NCBI RefSeq assembly: GCF_018403685.1
Contig: NZ_BOVK01000012.1
Span: 1 to 64,000 of the forward strand
Source of the DNA: Xylanibacillus composti
Lineage (GTDB): Bacteria; Bacillota; Bacilli; Paenibacillales; K13
Length of the DNA: 64,000 nucleotides
Reading direction: 5' to 3'
The translations under genes and the position numbers were made by a program. Positions 45,001 through 54,501 of the stretch are shown here, piece by piece (the first letter of the stretch is position 1; every line of letters starts with the position of its first letter). The notes below the pieces were generated by a model that was not told the DNA's origin, made no database searches, and was given only the letters and a program-made list of their open reading frames with translations.

Positions 45001-48000
45001 CATTTCTCCTTCGATTGGACGCTGCGTGAGCAGTTTACTATCGGGAACAAAGGTGTGCCGCCTTGGCATGTGGCAGGCGGTCAAGCACTGGCAGCGCGCA
45101 GCGTGCGCGAGGAGAAGCGCTTGCGTCTGCAGCAGCCGCGAACTGCCAATCCATCCACTTCGGCCGCAAAGCCGCGTCTCGCGGACGTGCTGGCTGAGCC
45201 TGCGTTGCAGTGGCAAGTGAAGCGGCTGAAGGTTGCCGGCCCGGCTATGGCCGCGGCAGAGCAGGCAACTGAGATTGAAGTTCGCTTCGGCGTGCTGTAC
45301 ACCCAAGCGAGCGGAGGGCAGCCGGGCGCAGCGCCAGTCGTGCAGGCGCTTCCGCTGCTGTTCGTGCCGAATGCGATCCCGGAGCAAGTTGCGAGCCGGG
45401 AGGCGCTGCGGCAGACGACTGGCGGGGACTCGGCGTTCTGTCGGCTCGTCGAGGGGATGCTGCGGCGCGCGATTGATGCGAGACTCGCTTCCGTTGGGGA
45501 AGCGTCCGCAGCGGATGCCTATGTAAGCCTGTATGATTTGCAGGTGATCTATCAGCATTTGCTGGCCGGTCTGGCAGATGAGTCCTTCACCTATGCAAGC
45601 CTGACAGAGTATTTCAAGGATCATATGATCTTCAAGGTGATGCCAGCTCAAGCAACAGAGGAAGGCGAGGCGCCGAGCGGCACGCTGCTGCCGATGATCC
45701 CCGCCCTCACGCTGGAGAGCTCGGATGGACAAGTGAAGATCGATTACGGCACGGACTCCCGTCTTATGATCGGCAAATCCTACGAGCAGGAGCTGGAACG
45801 TTATTTCCAAACTTTCGCCGCTGCCTATCAGAACCGGCTGGAGCAGGAGCATGAGGATAATCCGAAAGCTTGGAGGCAGCAAACCCGCCAGCATAAGGAG
45901 CTGGCAGCAGAGGGAACTCGCGAGGGGACGAAGGAGTCGATCAGCGCGTTCTTGTTCCGCGATTACTTCCTGATGGTCACCAAAAGCGCGGTACAAGCTG
46001 CCATAGACCGGCTGGAGCAATACGAGTACGAGACTGACGGAACGCGTTCGCTCGAGCAGATTGCGGCAGAGCTCTCGGCCCGCAAGCCGCAGTCCGGGCT
46101 GATGAACCCGACTGCGGCGTCGATCGCACTGGCGAATCAGGAGCGACCGGATGTACTGAATCCGGCGAGCCGGGCAACGGTCGCCGGCGCTCTCTACCAG
46201 ACGAAGGCGGCGGACACGCTCAAGCGGATTGCCGATTTCTTCGGACTGTCTCCGGCTCAGCTGCTTGAGGCTGCGGACGGAAGCGGCGCTATGCTGAACG
46301 CAGACGATGCGGCCCTGCTGAAGCCGGATGCTCTCATCGATCTCGGCACGATCGCTTTCACTGTACCGGTCGACGGTTACCCGCTGGAAGCAGTAGCGGT
46401 TTCGTTCGGTGTTGGATTCGATGCGCTCAAGGCGGCCAATCCAGGGGTAGACCAATCGCCGCTGGCTATGGGTCAGGTGCTGACGGTGCCGGGTGCGAAG
46501 CAGGCCATTGAAGTGGGACAGACGTTCCGCACCTTCGCGGAACGGTTTGGACTGACGCTTGCGCAGCTTGCTGCAGCTTGTCAAGACAATGCCGCTATAC
46601 TGCAGCCGTTAAGCGTCTGGCACATTCCGGCATTTCCGGCAGCGGTGTCGGAAGGGATGAGTCTGCGTGGGCTGGCAGAGCGCTACAACTTGAATCTGGC
46701 GGACATGGTGGAGGATGGACTCGGGCAGGCCGATGATTTGTTGCTGCCGGGCAAGAAGCTGCTCGTGCCGTACAGACCGGATATGCCGGAGGAGGAGTTG
46801 ATTGCCGCCGTCATCGGGAAAGCGGCAGTCAATGATATTGCTGCTTCCATGTCACGCTTCTTCTTGCATGGCTTGCGCATTCCGGCGCCCGCAGACAAGC
46901 CGGATTTCACGAAGCTGTTCCCGCTGTACCAAGTCATTGGCCAGCAGTGGGACGCCCCGTCGCCGGATGCCGGACCTTATGCATATACGTTGACGAAGCC
47001 GGAAGGGATTGAGTGGATCGCATTTCCCGCAGATAGCGTCCGTAACGGGAATGATGGCCGTGATAATGATGGATATGACGGCAATGATGATAGTAGTCGC
47101 GGCGATGACGGTGACAGTGGAAGTAACAGTGGCAGTGAGGGGGACAATGACTCGTCCGGGAATTGTTGCACGTATGCGTTCGGTCCTCACGACTGGCAGA
47201 CGATTCGCGACTATGCCGCTCCGTTCACGCCTGAAGCCGAAGCGCCGCAAGCGCTGGCGCTTATGGCCTATCAGCCGAATCGCTACGCCTTGAGCCAGAT
47301 GATACATTGGCAGCATCCGCTCGGCAATAACCTGTGGGAGCCGGAGGCAAGCGCAGCGACAAGTTCGGGTGAGCCGGCCATCTGGCCGTTTCCAGGCACC
47401 TTGAAGCAGCGCTTGCTGAATAGCGCGAATCCAAGCGGACACGGAGCGGAACAAACGGGACTGCGCTACGTGCTAAGGATGTACCGCCAACAATCGGCGA
47501 ATACCGCAGTGCGTGCAGAGGCAATCGATGCATTCGCATGGGGCACGATGATTGACGTGAATGTTCATGCTGTGCGGGCGGCATCCCATGATCCGAGCGT
47601 CACGCGCCACGAGTATCAGCTGGCGGGCACAGACGAAGACGGCAAACAGATGCTGCAGCATCTTTGGAACTACTTGTCGAGCGACAGCGGCATGCAGGAT
47701 CAAGCCAGCTTGTCCCTGCTTTATCCGGCCAATCCGAGCGAGCCGAACAGCAGCGGTTTGCTGTCAGGTCTTTTGCTTCCCGAGGATACGTTTCTGCTGA
47801 AGGCGAATTTGTCCTCAACGACCCATTCGTCCAACGAACCGGTGCTGCGCCAATCGCGAAGCCTGCGCGTGGAGCTTGCTGATGAAGAGCCGGAAATCGA
47901 TGTGTTCGCCGCGCTATCGGATGCCAAGCGGTTCATAAAGCTGCTGTGGGAAGGGAGCGCCGTGCATTCGGGCGGCTATTACTTGAACTATGCCGCGGAA

Positions 48001-51000
48001 GACGGGGCCGGGCTGCCGGACACGATCTTCAATGAGAGCGGGGAAGCTGTGCTGAAGCTTGTCATTGTGCTCGCCAGCCAAATTCACCGTTCGTCCGCCG
48101 AAGACCAGGCGGACAACCCGATTGCTGGCGCAAGCAACGCTCGGCGTGCCGAAGGTCAAGCGGAGGCGCTGGCGTTCGCGCCGATTTACGGCTTCAACAA
48201 TTGTGCGGTGACCGCACAAAACGTGGATATTTCGCATGGACAATTGGCCGTTGAATCGGCGCTGTACGAGACAGGCGCGAGCGAAACACTGAACGATGCC
48301 AGTGCAGCTATGGGCTTCGCCGCTACGGAGGAGCTGGCGCAGGCGAACCGGCTGACGAAGCTGCTGCTGAAGCCGGGCATTGCCGTACAAGTCGGCTCGA
48401 TCACCTACAACATACAGCCGGGCGATACGCTGCAAAGCATGGCCGATGCGTTGACAGGCGGCGAGATCGGTGCCTTGACACAAGCCATTGGGGGGACAGA
48501 AGGGCTGCTCCTTGCCAAGTCTCTGCTGCAATATCACGACGGACAGATGACCTTGCATACGACAGCTCCGCTCGGCGTCGTCGGATACGACCAATACCGG
48601 CCCAATCCAGATACGGCAGATGCGGCCTATGCGGAGTTGTCTGCGCAGCAGCAGTTGGGCACACTCTACCAATTGCTCGGCTTTACAATACAGGACAACG
48701 AGTTTTTCAGCACACAAGCGGCAGGAGGGAGAGAAGGCCTGCCCGCGGGCCCGATCGATCCGACTGGGGAGAAGAGCGACAAGCCTATGCCGGAGTGGTA
48801 TTACCGCAATACGATCCAGGCTTCCAACTTTGCCCGGCCAGCTCACAACTATGCCTATCGTACACCGGGTTTGCCGCCCGCCGCGGACAATCCATACGCT
48901 GGGCTTGCGCCGCAGTCGCAGCTCCAGCTTAGCCTGACTTTCCAGGACTTGTTCGGCAATCGGACCGATTATGCCTCATCCGGTGTATACCCGATTGCTC
49001 TGCCCTTCGGCTATCGGGATGAGCTGATCCCGCTTTCGATGTGGCCGGGCATGGCGGTCAGCTACGACATTGCAGACAGCATGGACGAAAGTTGCGCAAG
49101 CATTGCGTTCCACATCTCCTTCAATCTGAGCGCCTACGCAGGAGGGTCCGGCCAGTCGCAGGCGGTAAGCAAGCAAAACGTGCAAACCGATCTGCAGAAG
49201 CTTGCCCAGCTCTACTATCAATTTGTGCAGCCAGACTATCAGATCGCATGGAGCACGAGTCTGGATCAGCCTTCCATGGAAGAAGAGCCGATGCTGTACT
49301 ACGCCTGGAAGGCGCCTTGGTGGCAGGCAGTCAGCTCGCACTGGCTGTTCCTGCAAAGCCTGGACAGCTTGGCGCTGGTCCAAGTTCAGCCATCGGGCCA
49401 GACGCTTGCCGAACTTGCCGCACCTTATTTGGTCACTGCCGGCGAGCTGCTGCAGCATAATGCGCACGTGCAAGCAGACCGGCTGTTTGCTCATACGGGC
49501 GAGGGGCTGCAGCTTGTCGTCCCCGAAAAGCTGCTGACGCGCGCCGGCGATTCGCTGAAATCGCTCTGCGCCCGCATTCCCGGAGGGATGGATGCCGTTC
49601 AACTGGCGGGACAGAATCTGCATGCGGCTCTATCAGCCGACAACGTGTACAGTACGCCTCAGCGAACGCTGCCTCGCGAAGGCTCGGGCATTACGCTCAA
49701 CGGGCAATCGCTTCAGCAAATATGCGATCTCTTGCGCCAATCGCCGCTCAGGCTGGCAGAGGAAAATGCCGAACGGCCAGACCTGTTGCGCGCCGGCGTT
49801 GTGCTTCGGCTGGACGGTCGGGCGATTATGGTGCGGGAAGGATACAGCTTCCAGAGTGTGGTTGCGCTGCTGCTGGAGTATACGGTGAGCGCTGCTGTCT
49901 CGTTGCAGGCCATTGCGGATTTCTACCAATGCGATGTCGCGGCCATTGCCGAAGCGAATCAGGCTAAGACAGACATTTGGCGAGATCAGGCGCCGTTCAC
50001 GTACGAGGGTCATACAGTTCTGGCTAAGGCAACAGACAGTCTTTATGACATCGCTGAACAATTCGCGCAAGTGGGCTTGAGCGTAACAGTTGCCGCGCTG
50101 GCGGCAAGCGTTAAGGATGATGATGAATTGCTGGCGGAAGGGGCGGTGCTGTCCAGCGGCTTGTACGAAATTGATCTTCGCGCCGTTGTACAGGCCAATG
50201 CGCAGGTTCCCGGCCTGTTCAAGCCGGACGCCATTCTTCATAGCGCACATACGGTAACGCTGCAAGGCGACACGTTGTCTGTGCTTGAGAGCAGAGAGGG
50301 AGTGCCTGCTGCTGAACTCGTGCCGCTGAATCTGGAGCTGGCGAATTTCTACGCCGAAGGTGTGTACGTATTCGTTCGCAACAACTCTGCTTATTCACCG
50401 GAACCAGGGGCCAGCCTTGCACAGATCGTTCGCGATACCGCTGCTACTTATGAGGAGCTTGGACAGTTGAATGGGCATGCCGCTCTTCAAGCTTCCACGG
50501 ACATCAAGCTGCAGGTGCCGCTGCGTACGTACCGTCCGGACGATGGCCGGGACTTGCTTGTACCTTATGCGGCAGGCGGTCCATTCGGCTCCCCGGCTTC
50601 CGATACGCTCGGCAGCATTGCCGTGAAGTTCGGTCTGGCCGGAGCCCAAGCTCTGGCCGAGCGGAACATGGATATGCCGTACTTGTTCCTGCCGGGAAGC
50701 GCGGTGACGATTGAGGGCGCGCCTTATGTGTTGACGGAATCGGACACGCTTGCCGGATTGCAGGCGCAGTTCCCGAACGTTCCGCTCGGAACGCTCGTCA
50801 CAGCGCTGGATCGTCCCGGTGTGCTGCGCGCCGGAGCTGTCTTCGCCGTGCCCGCGCCGCTAGCCGCGGAAGGCTTGCTGCAGCCGCAGGCGGCGGCGGA
50901 TGCGATGCAAGTGTCCGCCACCGATTTGCTGCTAGTGAACCGGAGCCTGTCGGGCTTGCTGCAGAAGGGGGTTCCTGTTACCCTTCATGTCCCGGACAGC

Positions 51001-54000
51001 TCGCAGCCGGTTACGGTTGAAACACGTGAAGGCGAAACCTTGAACACGCTGTTGGCTCAGTTCCAGAGGCAGACGGGGCTAGCCATTAGCTTCGCGATGC
51101 TGGCGGAGGCTGTTACGTCACTAGAACTGTTTGCGCTAGGCGCCGTCTATGTACTGCCGCCGCAAGCGTACACGGTAAGCTATGAGACGAATGTACAGCT
51201 TCCGGCGAAGATTTTCCCGTTGAATGCTGCCTTTGCGTTGAGACGTGTACAATTTATGGTGACGGATGCGGTTGTGAACGAAATGCGGGAAGCGGGCGTG
51301 CCGGATGCGCTTCTGCAGAAGCTAGGGCCCATGATTGATGTGCGTTATCTCAATGGTGATCAATTCCGCGGAGAGCTTAGACAGTTGCTTGGCGAGCAAT
51401 GGAACGAGTTGCCTTTGTCACACTTGTTGCGGCTCAGTGCGCAACAGTCGGCGCTCATCGCGAATGCAAGCATAAATACGCCGCCGGTCTTTCATGCTTC
51501 CACTCCGCTAGCGCCGAATGTGATGGAAGGGGAAGGCTCGGAAGCGGGCATGCGCCGCTTCGCCGAGCAATTCGAACAAGCGCTGAAGAGCGGCCGCCGT
51601 GAATTAAAGCTGGCAGTTGGTGTCGGCAAGCGGGAGTGGAATGCGGAAGGCCGGAAGAACAAGCTGTGGGCAGTCGTCTTCGGGGAGGAAGGATTCTGCT
51701 ATACGATTCAGCCTGACCAAGGCTCCATCTATGCGATGAAGCCGCTGTCCACGTCACTGATCTCCCGTCAGGCCCGCATGCAGCAATATGTACCCGGAGT
51801 AGGATGGGAGCAAGCTGATCCTAAGACGTTCCAATCGGTTGAACTCGACTTGTGGGCGAAGCAGTTTCTAGAAACGGTCGACCTGGTTTTAACCGCTCCT
51901 TATGCGGTTCCGGCTGCCAGGCGCAGCCGCCAGGCGATCGAGCAGCTGCTGGCCAGCAAGGAGAAGCTGGCTGACAAGCTGGCGCATGCGGTTGTGCCGG
52001 TTCTTGATCAGCCGCCCTATGCGGGCAGCGTAGAGATTGCGCGTCAGCATTTCGCCGACAGGCTCAAGATCAGGCTGGCCGACGCATACGGCATCGAAGC
52101 TATCGTTCAGTTCCCGGTGACGGTAAGCGGAGGCTCGGATGATCCGAACACCGCTCCTAGATTGTCCGGCAAGCCGGTCAATGCAGGCTATCGCACAGGT
52201 GCTGTCGAATCGATTGCATCGATGGCGGAAGCACTTCAGGTCAGCCAAGAGTTTCTGCTGGACGCTGTGGAACGGATGCCGGGCATCTTGCAAACAGGCG
52301 GCGAAGGCAGGCAGCCTGCTGTCGTTCGTTATTCCGCAGAGGGCGAACCCGAGCGGACGGTCACGCTTGCAGCCGGCATGACGCTGCAATCTCTTGCAGT
52401 GGAAACGCTGGGACTCCGATCCGCATACGACTTGATCGGACGCTTGACTGTAATCGAAGGAGACAGCTTATTTGCGCCGTACACGGCGATCAATGTAACA
52501 CAGGTGCGGGGCATTGTCGGTCAGACCGGTCAAGCTCCGGTATGGGTAGCCGAGAACAGTCTGGAAAGCATGGCGTTCTTCTTCGACTTGACTGTGCGCG
52601 AATTTGCAAGAGCCGTGCAGGATGTGCAGGGATTGTTCGCCCATCATATAACCGAGCTCGCCTTCGAAGGAAAAACAGCAGTCGTTGAGGCCAACGATTC
52701 CTTGCGGACGGTTGCGGCCAAGCTGGAGACGACAAGCGGGACATTGGCGGCGTATTACCGGCTGCATGCCAATCTGCTGAAGCCCGGCTTGCCCTTGCAT
52801 AGTTTGCAGGTGTTGCCGCAGTACGATCTCAGTACGGCGAAGATTGCGCTGTCGGAGCCGTCCTCGCAGCTTACGTACTTCGTCGATGTGAAGTCCGAGC
52901 ACCGGGCACGCAAGCTGTTTTTCGATTTCGACTATGTCATCAATGAGCTGGAGTTCGACATTCATGCGATGTCGGACATTGCGGATTACCAAGCCTCTTC
53001 GTGGTTGAGCTTCGTATTGCCATTCGATCAGGCAGGCAGTGGCGCGCACGGCTCGGCAGTGAATGGCCTAGCATCGAACGCTCCAGCATCGAGCAGTTGG
53101 GCTCCGAACATCGGACAGCAGGAAATACCGGTGTTGATGAGGAGCTACCCGGACATCCCAACCCTTCTGACTCAGGAGGGAGAAGGGGTACGGCTGCCGG
53201 AGTCAGCGAGCGGCAAGCGTCTGCTGCCTGTCATCAGGCAAACAAGCGACTATGCAACAAGCAGCGGGGCAATGCAGCAACATGACGTTCCGCACGGCGA
53301 GGGGGACGATGTGCTGGATACGCTGCGAAGCTGGGAATTCACCTACAGCTTCCACATCAGACCGTCCGGGCAAGACGAGATGCGGACGGTCATCCGCTTG
53401 AATGATGTGCGCGAGGGCCTCGTGAGAGGGAGGCAGGCACGAAGCAGCGACGAATCGTTCGATTTCTTCGAATTGCTTGCTCAGTTCGCAAGCAACCTGC
53501 CGCTGATTCAGAATGATCTCGATCTGCTGCCGTCGATGGATCGCGAATCCGAGTCGGACACAGCGGATTCGGCCATCGCGGCGCTATCCAGCCTGGCGAG
53601 CCAATTGGCGGACAGCTGGCCTGCAGGCGACGGTCAAGTGCGTGTGGGGCGTGATGTCGGTATGTTGGACACGCATGAATATACATTGCTGACCACACAT
53701 GACATCGACCAGCCGGAACTGTTCCGCACCTTGATCTTCCGCACGATGGGCGATGCGGAAGAGACAGTATGGCCAGATCATGTTTGGGTGCAGCATGAGA
53801 AGCAATGGGTTGCGCTTGAGGCGCAAGCAATTGAGCCTGGCGCACAGGAAGCGGTATTCGACTTCCCTTCGCATGTGGAAGCAGGCGGAACGCTGACGCT
53901 GAAGATTGGCTTCAGCGAATTGAATGTGATCCGCTACCAAAGCGCCTCCTCGGGCATGGCGGTAACCCGCAACAGGCATCTGATCAGCGCAGGGGAGACA

Positions 54001-54501
54001 GCGCCCGCTTTCGTCTATGCCACACCGCTGGTGGAGTTCGCCAATCCGTTCACGCCGCTTATCGTGCGCGACGAGACGTATGAGCTGCAAGGCGCCGATC
54101 TGCAGCAGTGCTTGAGTGAATTGTTCCGGCAATTGCTCGATGCGGACAATCCCGAAATGTGGCAGGAAGCGAGCATACGCTGGATTAGTCTGACTTGCGG
54201 ATACCAATTCCGTGTGTCGGATTTGGCTGGCATCGAAGCGACGACACCGATGTTCCATTATCCGTTTTATCCATTCCAAGTCATGCGGGACTACCAACCC
54301 ACTGCCGGAACTTTCGTCAGTCAACTGGTGGCCGTTATTCACGATTGGCTGCTTCACCAGCAGTTGAGTGCGATGACGGGACAGCTAGTGTTTGACCTGA
54401 TAGTCTATGAAGCAACCGTTGCAGGAGAAACGCCGCGGCCTGTTTTGGAGCTGGAGAATATCCTCTACGACTTGGCTCAGATGCGCAGCAATGGAGTGTG
54501 A
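42079..54501 (+). CDS. Giant 4140-residue protein with LysM-like repeats
   Basis: The largest gene here, 12.4 kb, preceded by AAAGGGGGG. No signal peptide or clear membrane segment. Residues 1 to about 990 are a repetitive beta-rich region with amphipathic strands (for example LFGADLRLFDLLFEMELEI), reminiscent of the uncharacterised DUF6603-type region, from memory. Residues about 1370-1590 and 2060-3020 hold many degenerate LysM-like units (YNIQPGDTLQSMADAL; SDTLGSIAVKFGLAGAQALAERN). Between them lies a stretch rich in Asp, Asn, Ser and Gly (about 1654-1697) ending in CC. The last 1100 residues are mixed. The frame is intact throughout. LysM units bind glycan, so cell-wall or spore-coat binding is possible; the true role is unknown. 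Confidence 0.8.
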   Translation: MSNNNAGSTTTIEAIHQDVAAQAGRRGPVLLSAVNMPSDALWRKASVAFGDEEFAINPPDGGMVQVSGISGGAFTVWGMITVLGLEKQSRSITIRVVDGEPGFTFSIGPLASGWTFGKWQARLDTTPLNRLRQSGILFHWDSFRPMDEQDSPLSYSATVELTGPFAFLTRFITGQSLTWQGPILFAEAWAYEPTFDLRAPLVKDGSEPQTFSIGFLEAKSPYLQARVRYAEDPETDEQLKLETQVQFGMSLQEEGMTLQPMTLNVPIYNSSKVLYLNGMYGAEDDALSMGDVARWLLNLDAPPALPAPLDGLFNRVGLKAMSASLTSASPFGLMSVEVLVGSKSEQPVWDIYNNQIVLEELYMNANVTYLTSDYTSVNALFGADLRLFDLLFEMELEIQNDGVIARGMMSTVDGLPLSFSGLIRKLNCGLDTQGLEDFFALTFNQIGVELVPSTEHFQLSVYAEADLSLRLFGKELFGLHDTNLLFSGYQDEAGEMAYLVYASGKVALLGLTFPAQVTLSAEKKQFTIGPVSFTFGDMIKFLVQLVHPSWDFELPEPWNVLNAIGFENATLTVDITEKYVTFSTGIQVDFGFIEISDISLTYHWRTPKGGKEGVVLALDGTFLGMPIRTGEDDEPLEWDVVNDHPPEVPGAGNQLFHLEYLGIGQHVSFRDTSQLHSISDVITALERGFRPELAAGNPLEQSNALVFNENSGWLLGAKFTVLQTVTIAAIFNDPQMYGLRVTLEGARAGSFKGLEFEILYKKITDQIGLYHTELVLPDMMRYLEFGEVSITIPVIDIDIYTNGNFKIDIGFPHNGNFERSFAIQVFPFVGFGGFYLAYLEGATSQTVPAIDNGEFKPVIEFGFGLAVGVGKTIHKGPLSAGLDLTVQGILEGTLAWFHPTASEESTDLYYAVQGMVGIVGELFGSLDFSIIKASVQIRAAARALLTFQAYEPIVIRFEVEVEASVKVKVVFVTIHFSFDWTLREQFTIGNKGVPPWHVAGGQALAARSVREEKRLRLQQPRTANPSTSAAKPRLADVLAEPALQWQVKRLKVAGPAMAAAEQATEIEVRFGVLYTQASGGQPGAAPVVQALPLLFVPNAIPEQVASREALRQTTGGDSAFCRLVEGMLRRAIDARLASVGEASAADAYVSLYDLQVIYQHLLAGLADESFTYASLTEYFKDHMIFKVMPAQATEEGEAPSGTLLPMIPALTLESSDGQVKIDYGTDSRLMIGKSYEQELERYFQTFAAAYQNRLEQEHEDNPKAWRQQTRQHKELAAEGTREGTKESISAFLFRDYFLMVTKSAVQAAIDRLEQYEYETDGTRSLEQIAAELSARKPQSGLMNPTAASIALANQERPDVLNPASRATVAGALYQTKAADTLKRIADFFGLSPAQLLEAADGSGAMLNADDAALLKPDALIDLGTIAFTVPVDGYPLEAVAVSFGVGFDALKAANPGVDQSPLAMGQVLTVPGAKQAIEVGQTFRTFAERFGLTLAQLAAACQDNAAILQPLSVWHIPAFPAAVSEGMSLRGLAERYNLNLADMVEDGLGQADDLLLPGKKLLVPYRPDMPEEELIAAVIGKAAVNDIAASMSRFFLHGLRIPAPADKPDFTKLFPLYQVIGQQWDAPSPDAGPYAYTLTKPEGIEWIAFPADSVRNGNDGRDNDGYDGNDDSSRGDDGDSGSNSGSEGDNDSSGNCCTYAFGPHDWQTIRDYAAPFTPEAEAPQALALMAYQPNRYALSQMIHWQHPLGNNLWEPEASAATSSGEPAIWPFPGTLKQRLLNSANPSGHGAEQTGLRYVLRMYRQQSANTAVRAEAIDAFAWGTMIDVNVHAVRAASHDPSVTRHEYQLAGTDEDGKQMLQHLWNYLSSDSGMQDQASLSLLYPANPSEPNSSGLLSGLLLPEDTFLLKANLSSTTHSSNEPVLRQSRSLRVELADEEPEIDVFAALSDAKRFIKLLWEGSAVHSGGYYLNYAAEDGAGLPDTIFNESGEAVLKLVIVLASQIHRSSAEDQADNPIAGASNARRAEGQAEALAFAPIYGFNNCAVTAQNVDISHGQLAVESALYETGASETLNDASAAMGFAATEELAQANRLTKLLLKPGIAVQVGSITYNIQPGDTLQSMADALTGGEIGALTQAIGGTEGLLLAKSLLQYHDGQMTLHTTAPLGVVGYDQYRPNPDTADAAYAELSAQQQLGTLYQLLGFTIQDNEFFSTQAAGGREGLPAGPIDPTGEKSDKPMPEWYYRNTIQASNFARPAHNYAYRTPGLPPAADNPYAGLAPQSQLQLSLTFQDLFGNRTDYASSGVYPIALPFGYRDELIPLSMWPGMAVSYDIADSMDESCASIAFHISFNLSAYAGGSGQSQAVSKQNVQTDLQKLAQLYYQFVQPDYQIAWSTSLDQPSMEEEPMLYYAWKAPWWQAVSSHWLFLQSLDSLALVQVQPSGQTLAELAAPYLVTAGELLQHNAHVQADRLFAHTGEGLQLVVPEKLLTRAGDSLKSLCARIPGGMDAVQLAGQNLHAALSADNVYSTPQRTLPREGSGITLNGQSLQQICDLLRQSPLRLAEENAERPDLLRAGVVLRLDGRAIMVREGYSFQSVVALLLEYTVSAAVSLQAIADFYQCDVAAIAEANQAKTDIWRDQAPFTYEGHTVLAKATDSLYDIAEQFAQVGLSVTVAALAASVKDDDELLAEGAVLSSGLYEIDLRAVVQANAQVPGLFKPDAILHSAHTVTLQGDTLSVLESREGVPAAELVPLNLELANFYAEGVYVFVRNNSAYSPEPGASLAQIVRDTAATYEELGQLNGHAALQASTDIKLQVPLRTYRPDDGRDLLVPYAAGGPFGSPASDTLGSIAVKFGLAGAQALAERNMDMPYLFLPGSAVTIEGAPYVLTESDTLAGLQAQFPNVPLGTLVTALDRPGVLRAGAVFAVPAPLAAEGLLQPQAAADAMQVSATDLLLVNRSLSGLLQKGVPVTLHVPDSSQPVTVETREGETLNTLLAQFQRQTGLAISFAMLAEAVTSLELFALGAVYVLPPQAYTVSYETNVQLPAKIFPLNAAFALRRVQFMVTDAVVNEMREAGVPDALLQKLGPMIDVRYLNGDQFRGELRQLLGEQWNELPLSHLLRLSAQQSALIANASINTPPVFHASTPLAPNVMEGEGSEAGMRRFAEQFEQALKSGRRELKLAVGVGKREWNAEGRKNKLWAVVFGEEGFCYTIQPDQGSIYAMKPLSTSLISRQARMQQYVPGVGWEQADPKTFQSVELDLWAKQFLETVDLVLTAPYAVPAARRSRQAIEQLLASKEKLADKLAHAVVPVLDQPPYAGSVEIARQHFADRLKIRLADAYGIEAIVQFPVTVSGGSDDPNTAPRLSGKPVNAGYRTGAVESIASMAEALQVSQEFLLDAVERMPGILQTGGEGRQPAVVRYSAEGEPERTVTLAAGMTLQSLAVETLGLRSAYDLIGRLTVIEGDSLFAPYTAINVTQVRGIVGQTGQAPVWVAENSLESMAFFFDLTVREFARAVQDVQGLFAHHITELAFEGKTAVVEANDSLRTVAAKLETTSGTLAAYYRLHANLLKPGLPLHSLQVLPQYDLSTAKIALSEPSSQLTYFVDVKSEHRARKLFFDFDYVINELEFDIHAMSDIADYQASSWLSFVLPFDQAGSGAHGSAVNGLASNAPASSSWAPNIGQQEIPVLMRSYPDIPTLLTQEGEGVRLPESASGKRLLPVIRQTSDYATSSGAMQQHDVPHGEGDDVLDTLRSWEFTYSFHIRPSGQDEMRTVIRLNDVREGLVRGRQARSSDESFDFFELLAQFASNLPLIQNDLDLLPSMDRESESDTADSAIAALSSLASQLADSWPAGDGQVRVGRDVGMLDTHEYTLLTTHDIDQPELFRTLIFRTMGDAEETVWPDHVWVQHEKQWVALEAQAIEPGAQEAVFDFPSHVEAGGTLTLKIGFSELNVIRYQSASSGMAVTRNRHLISAGETAPAFVYATPLVEFANPFTPLIVRDETYELQGADLQQCLSELFRQLLDADNPEMWQEASIRWISLTCGYQFRVSDLAGIEATTPMFHYPFYPFQVMRDYQPTAGTFVSQLVAVIHDWLLHQQLSAMTGQLVFDLIVYEATVAGETPRPVLELENILYDLAQMRSNGV

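Noticed and set aside
44728-46584. 618-codon open frame on the reverse strand inside the giant gene
   Set aside because: It is a shadow of the 4140-residue gene: Arg/Leu/Gln-rich, without ribosome-binding site or motif.
31541-54501. Tc-toxin, Rhs or phage-tail-like contractile system
   Set aside because: No RHS/YD repeats, no TcA-type linker or neuraminidase-like domain, no sheath, tube, baseplate or AAA+ ATPase could be recognised.
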